NCBI GenBank assembly: GCA_025451655.1
Contig: JANWKA010000032.1
Span: forward strand, 1 to 35,820
Source of the DNA: Chitinophagaceae bacterium
GTDB taxonomy: Bacteria; Bacteroidota; Bacteroidia; Chitinophagales; Chitinophagaceae
DNA length: 35,820 bases
Direction of reading: 5' to 3'
Made by a program: the position numbers and the translations under genes. The notes beneath the pieces are model-generated. The model was not told the origin of the DNA. It did not search any database and saw nothing but the letters and a program-made list of their open reading frames with translations. Positions 17,505 through 26,630 of this stretch are shown here, piece by piece; position 1 is the stretch's first letter; each line of letters begins with the position of its first letter.

Positions 17505-19136
17505 TTACCTGGGTCTGGATCCGGTGGCCTGGAACTTCTGGTCCATCAAAATCCATTGGTCGGGGTCCAGTTTCACAGAATCCGGCTCCGCGGGGATAGA
17601 CCATCCCCTGCGGGTGGCCCTGGACCGGATATCGAGGCGACGGACGATGGTATCCTGATGGCCATAATACAGGATCAGGTCCGGGTCAATCCGGAAGACA
17701 GGCCCAGCCTGCATTTGGTGAATGGAAAGGTCGAAACGGTGACCTCCCTTCCCCGTCTTCCAGGTCCAGGACAGGACCGGGTATCCTGATACATGGACCC
17801 ATTGGCGGAAGAACCTTTTCAGGTTCTTATGGGATTCCTGTTCCATGCAGTGCCTGAAATCTTTGGTCCAGGCATTGCCATGCCGGTATTTCTCGTGATA
17901 CAGCCGGAGCCCATCCCAGAAATCCTTTTCTCCCAGCCGGTGTTCCAGCATGCGCAGTACCAGGGCCCCTTTCTGGTAGGAATTCACGTTCAGCAGGTCA
18001 TTGAGGCGGGTGATGGAGGGATCCACGAGGGGAGCATGCTCCTTGCGATCATAGGCAAAAACCATCTTTTTTTGGCGGGAAAGGATTTGGGCCAGACTGT
18101 CCTTTCCGAAAACAGATCCGGTATAAAAGTCCTCGAAAAATTCAGCAAAGCCTTCAGAAAGCCAGATCTGGGACCAATCCGCTTCAGAAACATCATCTCC
18201 GAACCATTGGTGGGCGATCTCATGGGCGATGGTGGCCTGGTTGGCCCTTTTGCCAGTCACCTCCTTTTCGGTATAAAAGATGCAGGAAGCGTTTTCCATC
18301 CCCCCGTACCGGGTGGTTGATTCCACATTGGCGCATTTTTCGAACGGAAAGGGCCCCAGGTATTTTTGGTAAAGGTTGAGGACTTTTCCTGCCACCGCAA
18401 AATCGTAATCCCCCTTCAGGCTGTCCCGGGGATATACCCAGGTTTCCACCGGTACCCCATAGGCATCCGGAAGATATTGTACCGAGAAGCGGGCCACACC
18501 GATCACCATGAGCTTGGTGGAAATGGGAACCGATTCTTTCCAACGGGTGATCGTTCTGCCCGAATCCCCCCGCAGGATGCTTTCCAGCCTTCCATTGGAT
18601 ACCACCCGATAGGTGGAGGGAGCCTCAACTTCAAAATCCACGGTGGCTTTCCGGGAAGGATGATCCAGAACCGGAAGCCAGTCATGGGCCCGGTCCGGCC
18701 AGTTGTCGCCGAAAAAAGTACGGTCCCCGAATTTATTGCGGGAGATGATCAGCCCGTCAGAGGGAATCCCGGAGTATGAAATTTCCACCCTGATGCTATC
18801 TCCCTTCGGGTGGAGCCGGTCCAGCCGGATGGTCAGCCTTTCCCTGGCCTGGAAAAAGGACAACTCCTTTTCCCCGAGGCGTACTGAATGAACCACCATG
18901 CCCTTTCCGGTCGCGGTATCCAGGCCATCCAGGTCCAGGGAGATCTCCCGGACTCCGCGGCCCAGGAGTTTGAAATCCACCCCGGCGATTGCCTGGATCC
19001 GGTTCGTGGAGTCTGAAAGGAGGATCCGGAAACGGTAATGGAACGGTTTCCATTCCCTGGGTCCTGGATCGGAATCGGCCCGGGCCAGGGCCGGAACCAG
19101 GAGGATCAGAAAAATCAGCTTCCTTGGTCTGGACAT
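17505..19136 (-). CDS. M1 family metallopeptidase, secreted
   Basis: RYGGMENASC and TIAHEIAHQWFGDDVSEADWSQIWLSEGFAEFF (HExxH...E). Start at MSRPRKLIFLILLVPALARA (19136) gives a signal peptide. The longer track ORF overlaps OsmC. Confidence 0.9.
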   Translation of the reverse strand: MSRPRKLIFLILLVPALARADSDPGPREWKPFHYRFRILLSDSTNRIQAIAGVDFKLLGRGVREISLDLDGLDTATGKGMVVHSVRLGEKELSFFQARERLTIRLDRLHPKGDSIRVEISYSGIPSDGLIISRNKFGDRTFFGDNWPDRAHDWLPVLDHPSRKATVDFEVEAPSTYRVVSNGRLESILRGDSGRTITRWKESVPISTKLMVIGVARFSVQYLPDAYGVPVETWVYPRDSLKGDYDFAVAGKVLNLYQKYLGPFPFEKCANVESTTRYGGMENASCIFYTEKEVTGKRANQATIAHEIAHQWFGDDVSEADWSQIWLSEGFAEFFEDFYTGSVFGKDSLAQILSRQKKMVFAYDRKEHAPLVDPSITRLNDLLNVNSYQKGALVLRMLEHRLGEKDFWDGLRLYHEKYRHGNAWTKDFRHCMEQESHKNLKRFFRQWVHVSGYPVLSWTWKTGKGGHRFDLSIHQMQAGPVFRIDPDLILYYGHQDTIVRRLDIRSRATRRGWSIPAEPDSVKLDPDQWILMDQKFQATGSRPR

Positions 19137-19182
19137 AAGATACTCCAGGGTTTGTAACGGGGATTCAGAGGCCGTGGTCCCT

Positions 19183-19668
19183 TCAGGATCCTTCCCCGGC
19201 CCGGCAAACCGGAAAATGGTGTACCGGGAAGTTACAGGAACGGGCGATGAAACAAAGGTCGTGGGCCTGGGCGTGCAGGGCAATGGCCTTTTTGATCGAG
19301 TCCGGGTCCCTGACCACCACTTCGGGATGCAGGATGACTTCAATGAACCTGCCGGACCCATCGGCCTCTTCCACCAGGGTCCCGGCCGGTTTGTCCAGGT
19401 ACTGGTCGACCACGATCCCCGCATTGGCGCAAAGATGCAGGTACCAAAGCATATGACAGCCGGAAAGCGATGCGACCAGGAGTTGTTCCGGATTATAGCG
19501 GGCAGCACTGCCCATGAAAACTGGGTCTGAAGAGCAGGGGATTTCCGGCCTCCCTTCTGCCCCGATCAAATGATCCCGGCTGTATCCGGAATAATTCAGG
19601 GTGCCTTTCCCCTGGTTTCCGGTCCATACCAGATGAACCTTGAAGGAATGCGCTTTTGCCATAGCCAA
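19183..19668 (-). CDS. OsmC family protein
   Basis: NYSGYSRDHLIGAEGRPEIPCSSDPVFMGSAARYNPEQLLVASLSGCHMLWYLHLC...HDLCFIARSCNFPV. Confidence 0.88.
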   Translation of the reverse strand: MAMAKAHSFKVHLVWTGNQGKGTLNYSGYSRDHLIGAEGRPEIPCSSDPVFMGSAARYNPEQLLVASLSGCHMLWYLHLCANAGIVVDQYLDKPAGTLVEEADGSGRFIEVILHPEVVVRDPDSIKKAIALHAQAHDLCFIARSCNFPVHHFPVCRAGEGS

Positions 19669-19671
19669 AGC

Positions 19672-22600
19672 TTAGGGATGGGGAACAACAGTTTTTATTG
19701 CAGTCAGTCCATCCTGGTTTAAAATAATATTCACCGCGGGGATTTCATAATCCCGGAATTGAAGCCACGAGACCCAGAGCTTTCTGAATTCCAGTTCCGT
19801 TGCGTGAACAGCATCACGGGCCTGGGTGGTGACTGGCTCGTCGGCCCCCTGGAGTTCACCGATCAATCTGCCCAGCCCGGCATCCATGCGGCCAAAACCG
19901 GGGTTCCCCTCCCCTGCTTGGGCGATGAAAAGACTGTCGGTGACTTCCAGGGATTTCAGGGAATCTGCTGCCGCTCCATGGGCTTTGGAGCCATCTGCCA
20001 TTAACTGCATGCCGATATCCTTCAATTGCCTGAGCGCCGAATCCGCCTTCCTGCGGCTTTGGTAGCATGCCTCTGAAAGGCGGTATTGGTCAGCCAGATC
20101 GGCCCTTGAAGTGGTCACCCTGGGATCCATTTTTATAGTCAGGGGCTTTTGATAGGCCCGGCCGTTCACCCTCAGGATGACCTTATAGGTTCCCGGAAGC
20201 ACCCAGGGAGCACCTGGATTAACCGGTGTATTATGGAAAATGGCCCCGATGGAATACCCGGTGAATTCACCGGGGGGCTGCTCATGAAGATCCCAGATAA
20301 AACGGTGGAAACCGGGACCGGAAGACAGTGTCTTTTGGGGCCGGATCCAGTAAAAGGGCACATTCACCCGGGGCCGGAACTGCGGGGTGTCGAGGCTGCT
20401 GTAAAGACGCATCAGCCTGCCAGAGGAATCCCTGATCTCCAGGGTGACCAGGCCGGCAAGGTGATGGGGGAGATAATAATCCAGGATGGCTCCGTCCGGG
20501 GGATTTTGGCCCGCCGGTTCATCCGGAGGCAGGGGCGTATCGGTATTCATATCCCAGCGCACCCGGACCGCGTCCTGAGGCCGGCATAGGACCACATCTT
20601 CCGGAAGGGATCCCCTGGGGTATTGCCTCAGGGGGGTGATGTCGTCCAGGATCCAGAATCCCCGGCCATGGGTGGCGGCTACCAGGTCATTCTGCTTGAT
20701 GAGCAGATCCCGGACCGAGGTTGCCGGCATGTTCAGCCTCAGGCTCTGCCAGTGGTCCCCGTCATCCACGCTCGTGTAGACAGCGGTTTCCGTTGCCGCG
20801 AAAAGCAAACCGGTCCGGACGGGGTCCTCTCGTACGGCATTGACCGGCTGATCGGGAAGACCGTTGACGATCTCCTTCCAGCTGGCTCCTCCATCACGGG
20901 TCCTGTAGATATGGGGATGCAGGTCATCGGTCCTGAGGTCATTCACGGCTGCAAATGCCTCCCCGGTGCTGAAATGGCTCGCTTCGAGCATCGAAATTTT
21001 ATTCCATGGCCCGATACCCGGAGGGGTGACATTTTTCCAGACCTTTCCTCCGTCCCGGGTGATCTGGATCAGCCCGTCATCCGTTCCTGCCCAGATCGTC
21101 CGGATATCCAGCGGAGATGGAGCCACGCTATAAATGACCCCCCTCCGGCCCAGGTGCACCCGGGCGGAGTCTGCAAAAATTCCCAGGTTCGGAGTCAGGC
21201 CGGGATCCGGGCGGGTGAGATCGGGGCTGATGACCGACCAGGAATGTCCTCCGTCCCGGGTCCTGAACAGGACATTTCCCGCGAAATACAGGGTGTGGGG
21301 ATCCACCGGGGAAAAAAGAAGCGGGGCGGTCCGGAGGAACCGGTAGGAACCGCCCCGGGAAGGGGCGGGTCCTACCTGCTGTACCTGGCCGGTGCGTTTA
21401 TCATAGCGGGAGACCTTCCCTCCGTAGACGATATCGGGGTCCAGCGGATCCGGAGCTACATAACCATATTCCTCCGCACCTACGGGATGCCATTCCCGGT
21501 CGGTGATCTGGCCGTCATTGCCCCTGCTTGCAATGCCCACGGAACCGCTTTCCTGCTGACCGCTATAAAGATTATAGGGAAAGGCGTTATCCGCTTCCAC
21601 ATGATAGAGCTGGGCGGTGGGCTGGTTATACCAGGAACTCCAGGTATGGCCCCCGTTAACGGTGACAATGGCTCCCTGGTCGGAAAGCAGGAGCATGATG
21701 TTGGTCTGGGTAGGATTGATCCAGATGTTTTGGTAATCGTCCCCTCCAGGAGCCCCCCGGATCCCGGTCCAGGTCCGGCCTCCATCCACCGACCTCCAGC
21801 AAACAATGGAATTGCTGTAAACCGTGTCGGGGTGGAGGGGATCCACCGCGAGCATCGGCAGATCACCGCCTCCAATCCGGTTGGCCGGAAGGGGATCCTT
21901 AGTCACCCGGTACCAGTGGGATCCAGCATCATCTGAGCGGAAAATCCCGACGGTATGGTCACTGGCCACGGCAGCAAAAAGGCGGTCCGGATTGCTCGCG
22001 GAAACTGCCAGATGAACCTGGATCAGGCTGTCCCCGTTGGCCGGCAATCCGGTTCCGATTTGTTTCCAGGTGCTGCCGCCGTCCCTGGATTTGAAAATTC
22101 CTCCATAACCTGCCCAGGACCCGTTTTCCCAGGGTCCCTCCCGGGCTTTCCAAAGGGTGGCGTAAACTATGGAAGGGTCCGATGGATCGAGGATCACCTG
22201 ATCTGCGCCTGTATTTTCATCCTGATACAAAACCTGGACGAAGGTTTTCCCCCCGTCCAGGGACCGGTACACGCCTCTTTCCCTATTGGGGCCGTAGGGG
22301 TGGCCCAGGACGGCCACGAAAAGCCGGTCCGGATTACCAGGGTCCAGGGCGATGGAAGGGATCTGCTGGCCTTCCCGGAGTCCCAGGTGAATCCAGGTCT
22401 TACCTCCATCGGTGGATTTATAAATGCCATCTCCGACGGAGAGGTCAGGACGGTGAAGTCCTTCTCCGCTGCCTACATAAAGGATATCCGGGTTGGAAGG
22501 GGATTCTGCGATGGCACCGATGGACCCCGTCGGTTCCTGGTCGAAAACTGGATTCCAGGTCCTGCCGTAATCATCAGTTTTCCAGACGCCCCCGTCCACA

Positions 22601-22797
22601 GCCCCGAAATAAAGGACGTTGGGGTGGGCAGCCGTACCTGTGGCGGCCCGGGACCGCCCACCCCGGTAAGGCCCGATGGATCTCCACTCCAGGGTGCCGA
22701 GCAGGGAGGAATCCATCCCCTGGGCTGCAGCGGAAGCGATTGCCAGCAGGATGGGTCCGGTTAAAATCCACTTGCGGAAGGGAATGCCGATGACCAT
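19672..22797 (-). CDS. Secreted BNR/sortilin-like (VPS10-type) beta-propeller protein
   Basis: Many Asp-box repeats: YKSTDGGKTW, YRSLDGGKTF, FKSRDGGSTW, WRSVDGGRTW, FRTRDGGHSW, YRTRDGGASW, YTSVDDGDHW. N-terminal signal peptide. Confidence 0.88.
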   Translation of the reverse strand: MVIGIPFRKWILTGPILLAIASAAAQGMDSSLLGTLEWRSIGPYRGGRSRAATGTAAHPNVLYFGAVDGGVWKTDDYGRTWNPVFDQEPTGSIGAIAESPSNPDILYVGSGEGLHRPDLSVGDGIYKSTDGGKTWIHLGLREGQQIPSIALDPGNPDRLFVAVLGHPYGPNRERGVYRSLDGGKTFVQVLYQDENTGADQVILDPSDPSIVYATLWKAREGPWENGSWAGYGGIFKSRDGGSTWKQIGTGLPANGDSLIQVHLAVSASNPDRLFAAVASDHTVGIFRSDDAGSHWYRVTKDPLPANRIGGGDLPMLAVDPLHPDTVYSNSIVCWRSVDGGRTWTGIRGAPGGDDYQNIWINPTQTNIMLLLSDQGAIVTVNGGHTWSSWYNQPTAQLYHVEADNAFPYNLYSGQQESGSVGIASRGNDGQITDREWHPVGAEEYGYVAPDPLDPDIVYGGKVSRYDKRTGQVQQVGPAPSRGGSYRFLRTAPLLFSPVDPHTLYFAGNVLFRTRDGGHSWSVISPDLTRPDPGLTPNLGIFADSARVHLGRRGVIYSVAPSPLDIRTIWAGTDDGLIQITRDGGKVWKNVTPPGIGPWNKISMLEASHFSTGEAFAAVNDLRTDDLHPHIYRTRDGGASWKEIVNGLPDQPVNAVREDPVRTGLLFAATETAVYTSVDDGDHWQSLRLNMPATSVRDLLIKQNDLVAATHGRGFWILDDITPLRQYPRGSLPEDVVLCRPQDAVRVRWDMNTDTPLPPDEPAGQNPPDGAILDYYLPHHLAGLVTLEIRDSSGRLMRLYSSLDTPQFRPRVNVPFYWIRPQKTLSSGPGFHRFIWDLHEQPPGEFTGYSIGAIFHNTPVNPGAPWVLPGTYKVILRVNGRAYQKPLTIKMDPRVTTSRADLADQYRLSEACYQSRRKADSALRQLKDIGMQLMADGSKAHGAAADSLKSLEVTDSLFIAQAGEGNPGFGRMDAGLGRLIGELQGADEPVTTQARDAVHATELEFRKLWVSWLQFRDYEIPAVNIILNQDGLTAIKTVVPHP

Positions 22798-22915
22798 AAT
22801 TCAAGGCGTTTGGTGAAGCGAACTTTACGCCCAAGATACCCAGAAGATCAATAAATTGTCCTGGTTCTTGCAGGAATTTGATTTCCTTTTATCCTTGAAT
22901 CAGAAATCCAGACCG

Positions 22916-23416
22916 ATGTCCCTTCCATCCCCGGTCCAGTCCGCCCTGGATCACCAGCATGAAATGCTGCCGGTATTTATCGCGGGCATTACCGACCCGG
23001 ACCTGCGCCGCAATCTCATTCCAGGAAAATGGAGCGCCCAGGAGCAGGTGGCCCACCTTTGCGCCTACCAGCCTGCGTTCCGGGAAAGGATCCGAAGGAT
23101 CCTGGAAGAACAGGACCCGGCATTCAACCCGTACCGGGCTGAGTCGGACCCGGAGTTCCCGGGAGTTGTCGCGCTGGACGCCATGGAGCTCTTGGGCAGG
23201 ATTCACTCCGACCGGGAAGCCATCCTCAGGGATTTATCGGGACTTTCCCAAAACCAGTGGCAAAGGCGGGGGACCCACAGGGATTTTGGAAGCCTGGGGC
23301 TGGCCACCTGGGTTTCATTTTTCCTCCTCCATGAAGCCCATCACCTTTTTGCCATCCTTAAAATTACCTGCATGATCCGAAGGGATATCGGGCTCCAGGG
23401 ACCAAAAGATCAGTAA
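22916..23416 (+). CDS. DinB family protein
   Basis: HEMLPVFIAGITDPDLRRNLIPGKWSAQEQVAHLCAYQPAFRERIRRIL...FFLLHEAHHLFAI. The track start at 22856 adds 20 aa; ATG at 22916 is preferred. Confidence 0.8.
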   Translation: MSLPSPVQSALDHQHEMLPVFIAGITDPDLRRNLIPGKWSAQEQVAHLCAYQPAFRERIRRILEEQDPAFNPYRAESDPEFPGVVALDAMELLGRIHSDREAILRDLSGLSQNQWQRRGTHRDFGSLGLATWVSFFLLHEAHHLFAILKITCMIRRDIGLQGPKDQ

Positions 23417-23964
23417 TTACGGGTAAAATAACCCACCTGTCTCAGGAAGGAAACCTGGTCGAAATAAGTCATCTCCGAAACGATTTTACCGTCCCGGATA
23501 TCCATGATCGTACAATTATCCAGCGTGTAGTGTTTGTCGATCATGTAGGAAGAAGCCGGATCCTCCACATGGCGGACGGTTCCGGAAGTCTGATATTCCA
23601 CCACCAGGGTTTTTCCGGCCACAATGCAGCGGATCAGGGAAAAATGAAGGTCCGGCGTGGTGGTGAAATACCGTCGGTAAACGATCTGGAATCCTTCCGG
23701 TCCGACCAGGGTGTCTGGATAACCGATAGACCGGATCTGGGCGGAATCGGAATAAAATTCCGACGCTCCTTCCACATCCTGGTGATTGAGCATATCGAAT
23801 TTCTTGTCCACCAAACGGACCATTTTAATACTGTCCCTGACCCGGTCCTGGTAACTGCTGTCGATGGTCTGGTCCTGGTAATTGCTATCCTGGGCCCGGG
23901 CCAATACCGGCACCAGGCCGGAAGCCAGCAAACCGGAAAAAACGAGGAATTTTCCAATATCCAT
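23410..23964 (-). CDS. SnoaL/NTF2-like polyketide cyclase-type secreted protein
   Basis: Signal peptide MDIGKFLVFSGLLASGLVPVLARAQ; NTF2-like fold pattern VRLVDKKFDMLNHQDVEGASEFYSDSAQ...DLHFSLIRCIVAGKTLVVEYQTSGT...DIRDGKIVSEMTYFDQVSFLRQVG. Confidence 0.78.
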   Translation of the reverse strand: MDIGKFLVFSGLLASGLVPVLARAQDSNYQDQTIDSSYQDRVRDSIKMVRLVDKKFDMLNHQDVEGASEFYSDSAQIRSIGYPDTLVGPEGFQIVYRRYFTTTPDLHFSLIRCIVAGKTLVVEYQTSGTVRHVEDPASSYMIDKHYTLDNCTIMDIRDGKIVSEMTYFDQVSFLRQVGYFTRNY

Positions 23965-23978
23965 AAGGAAAGTTTGGT

Positions 23979-24269
23979 TTATCGGTTTCCCGTAGGAATC
24001 GCTCTCATCTTTTCTACCCGGAGGGCGTGGGCTTCCAGATCCACAGGCCGGTATACCCGTTCCGTTGTTGGAGGGTATCGGTCCAGGGTACTGTGGTCCC
24101 GGGTGGGCCTGGGGCTGAGCCCTCCCCCGCAGTTGGGGCAAATGTTGGCCAGCAGGTTCTCTGCACATGCCCTGCAGAAAGTGCATTCGAAACTGCATAT
24201 CATCGCTTCCCTGCTGTTTGGCGGAAGGGGAATGCCACAGTTTTCACAGCAGCTGCGCATCTCAAGCAT
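23979..24269 (-). CDS. DUF1272 domain-containing zinc-ribbon-like protein
   Basis: MRSCCENCGIPLPPNSREAMICSFECTFCRACAENLLANICPNCGGGLSPRPTR is the characteristic DUF1272 Cys pattern. Confidence 0.88.
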   Translation of the reverse strand: MLEMRSCCENCGIPLPPNSREAMICSFECTFCRACAENLLANICPNCGGGLSPRPTRDHSTLDRYPPTTERVYRPVDLEAHALRVEKMRAIPTGNR

Positions 24270-24433
24270 GGGTCCGGGTATTGCCCTTTGGGCAGCTCCT
24301 TTTATTCATTTCGGAACCTGATCCCGGGCCAACTCCATTCAAGGGTTTCTCCAAAGAATGTTTTAATTTAACCAGGCAAACCCCGGGATGGGTCCTTTGA
24401 AAGTACATACAATTGGCAAAAAATAATAACCCG

Positions 24434-24736
24434 ATGAAAAAGCTCCTGATTTGCACCCTGCTTCTGGCCCCATTCCTGATCGTCCAGGGCCAGCAACCCG
24501 CCCATTCGAAAACCCGAACCACCCGGGTGGTTTATGTTTGCCCGAAATGCTTTGCTTCCTATACCCATCCGGGCCAATGTAAAAAGGATCAGGAGGACCT
24601 CGTGAAGATGGGGGATTATTTCTGTCCCCAATGCCTCATGGATGAGGGGAAAAACCCCGGCCATTGCAATATGGACGGAACGACCCTGGTGGAGATGACC
24701 TCCTCCTATATCAAGGCGCATCAATCCGGGTCTTAA
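24434..24736 (+). CDS. Secreted small Cys-rich protein with two tandem heavy-metal-binding-like motifs
   Basis: Signal peptide MKKLLICTLLLAPFLIVQGQ followed by duplicated CPxC-x(8-9)-PGxCxxDxxxLVxM-type motifs. Confidence 0.75.
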   Translation: MKKLLICTLLLAPFLIVQGQQPAHSKTRTTRVVYVCPKCFASYTHPGQCKKDQEDLVKMGDYFCPQCLMDEGKNPGHCNMDGTTLVEMTSSYIKAHQSGS

Positions 24737-24767
24737 AAAGGCCATCTGGAAGGATGGTAAAGTTTTG

Positions 24768-24775
24768 TAATTTTG
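24768..24775 (+). promoter_or_regulatory. Candidate -7 element of the dihydroorotase-like gene
   Basis: TAATTTTG matches TAnnTTTG, 35 nt before ATG 24811. No clear -33 TTTG. Confidence 0.35.
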
Positions 24776-24810
24776 CAGCCGCGTAAACCGTTACCAGCTT
24801 CCCAGGCCTC

Positions 24811-26073
24811 ATGCAAATTCTGATCCGGCAGGCTCACCTCATCGATCCCCAGGGCCCTTTTCATGGTAGCAGCAACGATATCCTGGTCACCGACGGGATC
24901 ATCGAGGGGATTGGAAATTTCCCCGGAATCAAGGCAGACCGGGTGATTGAAGAAGAAGGAATTTGCGTTTCCCCTGGCTGGATGGATGTTTTCGCCCATT
25001 TCTGCGATCCCGGCACCGAATACAAGGAAGATCTCGAAAGTGGCCAGGCCGCTGCCGCCCACGGCGGATTCACTGCGGTGATGATCCTTCCGGATACCCG
25101 GCCCCCGCTTCAATCCAAGGCCGAAATAGAATATATCCGGGGCAAAGCTGCCGGGGGAATCGTCGACATTTATCCCATCGGGGCGCTCAGCATGGGGCTG
25201 GAAGGGAACCTTCTTGCAGAAATGTATGACATGCGCAAAAGCGGGGCCATTGCTTTCTCCAATGGCCTGAACCCCATTCAATCCTCCGGTATCCTGCTCA
25301 AGGCCCTGCAATACGTGAAGGCTTTCGACGGGGTGATCATCCAGGTCCCGGAGGACCGGAGCGTCAGCAGGCATGGCCTCATGAATGAAGGGGTGGTCTC
25401 TACCCGGATCGGAATGCCCGGCAAGCCGGCCATTGCCGAGGAGCTCATGATCCGAAGGGATCTGGAAATTACCAGATATGCGGGTTCCAGGATTCATTTC
25501 ACCGGAGTTTCCACGGCGGGAGCCGTTGCCCTGATCCGCCAGGCCAAATCCGAAGGCATCCGGGTCACGGCTTCCGTCACTCCTTACCATCTTTGCCTCA
25601 CCGATGAATCCCTCTCCGGCTATGACACCCGTTTGAAGGTCAACCCGCCCCTCCGTACCGGCGCGGATGTGGATGCCCTCAGGGCAGGGCTCCTGGACGG
25701 CACCATCGATTGCATGGCCTCCCACCATATTCCCCAGGACGCGGACGCCAAGGAGGTTGAATTCGAGTTCGCCAGGGAAGGGATGATCGGGCTGGAGACC
25801 TGCTTTTCCCTGATGCATGAATCCCTGGACCGGATGGACCTGGAGGACCAGGTATCCCTGCTTTGCCAAAACCCGAGAAAGATCTTCGGATTGGAGCCGC
25901 TTCATATCCGGGAGCAAGAAATGGCAAATCTCACTATATTTAACCCCGGCAGGTCCTGGACCTTTCAAAAGGAGGATATCCGGTCCAGGTCTTCCAATAC
26001 CCCGTTTATTGGAAAATCCCTGAAGGGGAAAATCATCGGGGTCATGAACCAGGGTAAGTCCTCTCTTCACTGA
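24811..26073 (+). CDS. Dihydroorotase-like amidohydrolase, probably non-catalytic
   Basis: Overall DHOase architecture (VSPGWMDVFAHFCDPG, MNEGVVSTRIGMPGKPAIAEELMIRRDLEI, VTPYHLCLTDESL, KVNPPLRTGADVDALRAGLLDGTIDCMASHH), but metal ligands are substituted. Confidence 0.88.
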   Translation: MQILIRQAHLIDPQGPFHGSSNDILVTDGIIEGIGNFPGIKADRVIEEEGICVSPGWMDVFAHFCDPGTEYKEDLESGQAAAAHGGFTAVMILPDTRPPLQSKAEIEYIRGKAAGGIVDIYPIGALSMGLEGNLLAEMYDMRKSGAIAFSNGLNPIQSSGILLKALQYVKAFDGVIIQVPEDRSVSRHGLMNEGVVSTRIGMPGKPAIAEELMIRRDLEITRYAGSRIHFTGVSTAGAVALIRQAKSEGIRVTASVTPYHLCLTDESLSGYDTRLKVNPPLRTGADVDALRAGLLDGTIDCMASHHIPQDADAKEVEFEFAREGMIGLETCFSLMHESLDRMDLEDQVSLLCQNPRKIFGLEPLHIREQEMANLTIFNPGRSWTFQKEDIRSRSSNTPFIGKSLKGKIIGVMNQGKSSLH

Positions 26074-26095
26074 TCCAGCATACTTAAATCATTTT

Positions 26096-26614
26096 ATGGA
26101 AAATTCAATCCCGAACCAGATCCCCAAAACCCATATCAGTTATGGGGTGATCACTGGCATTGTCATGTTCGTCCTTTTCGTCATCGTTTATTCCTTCGGG
26201 CTTTATACCAACCCGGCCGTGGGCATCATCCAGCTCCTGGTTTATATTGCCCTGATCATCGCAGCCGTGGTCAGTCATTCCAAAGCCATGGGCGGAAATG
26301 TCAATTTTGGAGATCTTTTTGTATCCGGATTCAAGGCCGTGGCGATCGCCACCCTGATCATATTGTTTTGCGTGGTGCTGTTTGATTTGCTGGTACCTTC
26401 CTATAAGGCCAGTATGGTGGAAATGGCAAGGCAGAAAATGGTCCTCAAAAATACTCCTGCTGACCAGGTCGATGCCGGGGTGCAGGGATACAGCCGGTTC
26501 TTCTTTGTTATTATGGTCGGCGGCATTTTGCTCAGTGATCTGATCGTTGGCGCCATCGCAGCCCTGATCGGGGCAGCGGTCGCCAAAAAGAACCCGAACG
26601 CGAAAAGTATCTGA
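26096..26614 (+). CDS. DUF4199 family membrane protein
   Basis: ISYGVITGIVMFVLFVIVYSFGL...NFGDLFVSGFKAVAIATLII...LIVGAIAALIGAAVAKKNP, typical of the Bacteroidota DUF4199 family. Confidence 0.82.
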   Translation: MENSIPNQIPKTHISYGVITGIVMFVLFVIVYSFGLYTNPAVGIIQLLVYIALIIAAVVSHSKAMGGNVNFGDLFVSGFKAVAIATLIILFCVVLFDLLVPSYKASMVEMARQKMVLKNTPADQVDAGVQGYSRFFFVIMVGGILLSDLIVGAIAALIGAAVAKKNPNAKSI

Positions 26615-26630
26615 ATCCCCTCCTCATCCT

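Noticed and set aside
19137-19508. N-terminal 124-aa extension of the M1 peptidase ORF
   Set aside because: It overlaps OsmC in another frame, and a signal peptide begins at the internal Met (19136).
20623-21936. 437-aa plus-strand ORF antisense to the BNR-repeat gene
   Set aside because: Low-plausibility composition; the opposite strand has clear Asp-box repeats.
23965-24198. N-terminal extension of the SnoaL-like ORF
   Set aside because: Overlaps the DUF1272 gene in another frame; a signal peptide starts at 23964.
24282-24294. TGCCC-TTT-GGGCA hairpin upstream of the DUF1272 gene
   Set aside because: Short 5-bp stem, expected by chance in GC-rich sequence; no supporting promoter element.
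24733-26070. 445-aa minus-strand ORF antisense to the dihydroorotase-like gene
   Set aside because: Shadow ORF of a high-GC codon pattern; its Gly/His/Pro-rich sequence matches no family, while the plus frame is clearly coding.
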